Source of the DNA: CAITNM01 sp037138055
Lineage (GTDB): Bacteria > Pseudomonadota > Alphaproteobacteria > Paracaedibacterales > CAITNM01
DNA length: 6,633 nucleotides
Reading direction: 5' to 3'
NCBI GenBank assembly: GCA_037138055.1
Contig: JBAXJB010000051.1
Span: forward strand, 1-6,633
A program made the position numbers and the translations under genes. How positions within the stretch are numbered: position 1 is the stretch's first letter; each line of letters opens with the position of its first letter. Below are positions 5,078-6,633 of the stretch, piece after piece. Below the pieces are notes generated by a model that saw only the letters and a list, made by a program, of their open reading frames with translations, was not told the origin of the DNA and did not search any database.

Positions 5078-6622
5078 CTAACGAAGAAAACGACTAATTT
5101 CCCAAAATTTTATTTGATAAAGACTGTTTTCTAGTTCAAATTGCAAAACAAACAATGGGCGTTCTTTTTGCCAAATAGGTTCAGCATAGTAGGAAAATTT
5201 AGCTGACAACTCCTGAGTAATTATGGGGGTTTTCACAAAAATCACTTGTTCCTTTGGATCAACATGAAAAATTGCCTTTGTTTGATTGGGAGCCGGTAGG
5301 TTTCTCATGTTTTCATCATTAAACGGTAAAGTATTAGAAGGCACTACAAGTATCTTTAAATTAGCTGGATATGAAGCCATTTGCTTTCTTATACCCAGAT
5401 GTAAGTCATAACAAATTTCTGTAGCAAGGCTATCCATTAAAACAGCAGAAGCCTCTCCGTGCAAAGCATTAACATCTCTACCATTACCGAACATATAAAA
5501 TATTTCTTTTTGCAAGTCCTCATCACTCTCTGTTTGATAGGTACTTTTTCGGTAATAAGTCAGTTGATTTCCCTGAAAAAATGTCTCAGAAATATTTTCA
5601 AGCACAGGAACCAGATCATTGTATTGCGGCAATGATTGAAAATACCTATCGTAATCTCCTACTTGTTCCCAATCAAACAATGCATTTCTTCCTTTATAGG
5701 TATTTAGGAAGGCAGCGCAAGATTCAGGCTTAACTATTGCGCTATTAAGAAAATTCACATGAAAGATTTTGTTAGGATGCCTCGATGATAGCTGGTCTAT
5801 TTCACGCTGAAGCACACCTGAAGGAAAAGGAGTGTTTTTTCCAAAAAACATTTCATTAAAGACCACAAGACAATAAGAAGAACGAGAAAAGCCTATTCCG
5901 GCTAAAAATTCCATTTGCCCTCTCATTTGAATTAGTAATTTTTTCCATAGCGCACAGCATTGCATGCGGAGATTTTCATGTTGCTGTATTCGCCCATATT
6001 CAAGAATTTTTTTCTCTACTTTGGAAAACTCCTTCATAGATATTTTATCTTTTTCTTTATCAATCTTTTGCCCTAAGGTTCTCATTTTTTGTAATGTGTG
6101 CGTCAATGCACGCTGCTGGTGGGCGGTAAAAGAATCCATTTTAAATGCTTTAGGATCTAGTGCACTTTCTCTGCCGAGTGCTTGCCAAACATTGTTACGC
6201 TGCTCTGCAGGAAACAGATCTAACCATTGTTTTTGCAGATCTTGGATAGCTATTTGATCTGAAATGCTTGCTTTTATTTCAGCAAATTTAGTTTCAAGAA
6301 ATTGATATTGCTTGGCGTCTTGTCGGGATGCAGCTTCTAATTGCACTTGAAACATCCCATCTGGATGACCTGCATTTAAAAACATATCTAGTACCGACCG
6401 CACAAAAAAACGCTCAGTAGCAGTCAAAGGAGGATAGTCACTTTCTACGTTACGTTCAGTCGTTCTAGATACAGAAATTGCAAAAAATGAAGTTCTTCCA
6501 GCAAAAGCTTCTCTTAAACCTGCAGCATAATCCACTCCCGCTGCTGATAAAAGTCCTGAAAATAAAAATACACCCTGTATGTAAATGGCAGTGCAAAACT
6601 GCACCACTAAATGGTGGTACAT
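5078..6622 (-). CDS. Exported or membrane-anchored protein with divergent nitrilase-superfamily domain
   Basis: A 514-residue protein. Residues 5-30 are hydrophobic, a signal peptide or membrane anchor, though without the usual basic N-terminus. Residues 95-235 are charged and helical, probably partly coiled coil (KIDKEKDKISMKEFSKVEKK at 186-205). From about residue 240 I see the landmarks of a carbon-nitrogen hydrolase: a beta strand ending in Glu257 (LVVFNEMFFG), Lys359 (TYYRKS, like the YRK of aliphatic amidases) and Cys404 (TEICYDLHLGIRK), then a strand ILVVPSNTLPF. This fits the Glu-Lys-Cys triad of nitrilases, amidases and apolipoprotein N-acyltransferase. Substrate is unknown; hydrolase and acyltransferase are both possible. 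There is an insertion between Glu and Lys relative to small nitrilases. Similarity is by motif only, so the family call is moderate. An in-frame TGA two codons upstream limits the start to this ATG; no Shine-Dalgarno sequence is visible in the few bases left. It converges on the exported-protein gene. Confidence 0.7.
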   Translation of the reverse strand: MYHHLVVQFCTAIYIQGVFLFSGLLSAAGVDYAAGLREAFAGRTSFFAISVSRTTERNVESDYPPLTATERFFVRSVLDMFLNAGHPDGMFQVQLEAASRQDAKQYQFLETKFAEIKASISDQIAIQDLQKQWLDLFPAEQRNNVWQALGRESALDPKAFKMDSFTAHQQRALTHTLQKMRTLGQKIDKEKDKISMKEFSKVEKKILEYGRIQQHENLRMQCCALWKKLLIQMRGQMEFLAGIGFSRSSYCLVVFNEMFFGKNTPFPSGVLQREIDQLSSRHPNKIFHVNFLNSAIVKPESCAAFLNTYKGRNALFDWEQVGDYDRYFQSLPQYNDLVPVLENISETFFQGNQLTYYRKSTYQTESDEDLQKEIFYMFGNGRDVNALHGEASAVLMDSLATEICYDLHLGIRKQMASYPANLKILVVPSNTLPFNDENMRNLPAPNQTKAIFHVDPKEQVIFVKTPIITQELSAKFSYYAEPIWQKERPLFVLQFELENSLYQIKFWEISRFLR

Positions 6623-6633
6623 ACATCAAAAAA

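Noticed and set aside
5060..5095. A bidirectional terminator between the convergent genes.
   Set aside because: Only a short near-palindrome (TAGTTACTA) is present; no stable stem followed by a T tract on either strand.
5964..6257. A 97-codon plus-strand ORF, Cys- and Ser-rich.
   Set aside because: Antisense to the nitrilase-like gene; its Cys/Ser content comes from the reverse complement of the Lys/Glu/Ala-rich helical region.
6602..6616. CACCA-CTAAA-TGGTG inverted repeat at the start of the nitrilase-like gene.
   Set aside because: Only five pairs, lying within coding codons, with a Val-Val codon pair explaining half of it. Too weak to call a regulatory element.

Overview
The window reads as an accessory locus of a moderately A+T-rich Gram-negative bacterium. 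Two Sec-type signal peptides, a LexA/CI-type regulator and the general style of the proteins point to a gammaproteobacterium, possibly of the Legionella/Coxiella/Aquicella group. That placement is an impression, because there is no rRNA or tRNA and no housekeeping gene to anchor it.

Left part (1-3651, all minus strand). This is a polymorphic-toxin locus. A promoter near 3624-3651 drives a 1005-residue secreted protein (534-3551) with a signal peptide, a long unrecognised scaffold, a Ser/Gly-rich linker and a short C-terminal domain resembling DUF4258, a common tip of polymorphic toxins. Its stop overlaps the start of a 117-codon gene (TAATG), which by position and size is the immunity gene. 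A hairpin that looks like a terminator follows. Beyond it, on the same strand, lies a start-less second copy of an internal piece of the toxin gene (1-115), 93% identical over its first 88 bases and running off the window edge. This is the layout of an orphan toxin-tip cassette, a spare module that can replace the resident tip by recombination.

Middle (3552-4639). A divergent control region carries a perfect 8-bp inverted repeat in the toxin leader, a possible 32-codon ORF, and a gene (3816-4466) for an HTH repressor whose C-terminal S24-like domain has lost its catalytic serine and probably its lysine. The regulator has a TTG start just after an in-frame TAG, with a 5' arrangement that suggests a recently rearranged or damaged start. 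A good sigma70-type promoter follows.

Right part (4640-6622). A small exported protein of 143 residues (plus strand) meets, tail to tail with a 6-nt gap, a 514-residue protein (5078-6622, minus strand). The latter has an N-terminal hydrophobic segment, a charged helical region and a divergent carbon-nitrogen hydrolase (nitrilase superfamily) domain with a recognisable Glu-Lys-Cys triad. Neither has a visible functional link to the toxin locus.

Most notable: a polymorphic toxin on a scaffold that is not obviously Rhs, CdiA or VgrG, with an orphan-module array beside it, and an exported nitrilase-like protein of unusual architecture.
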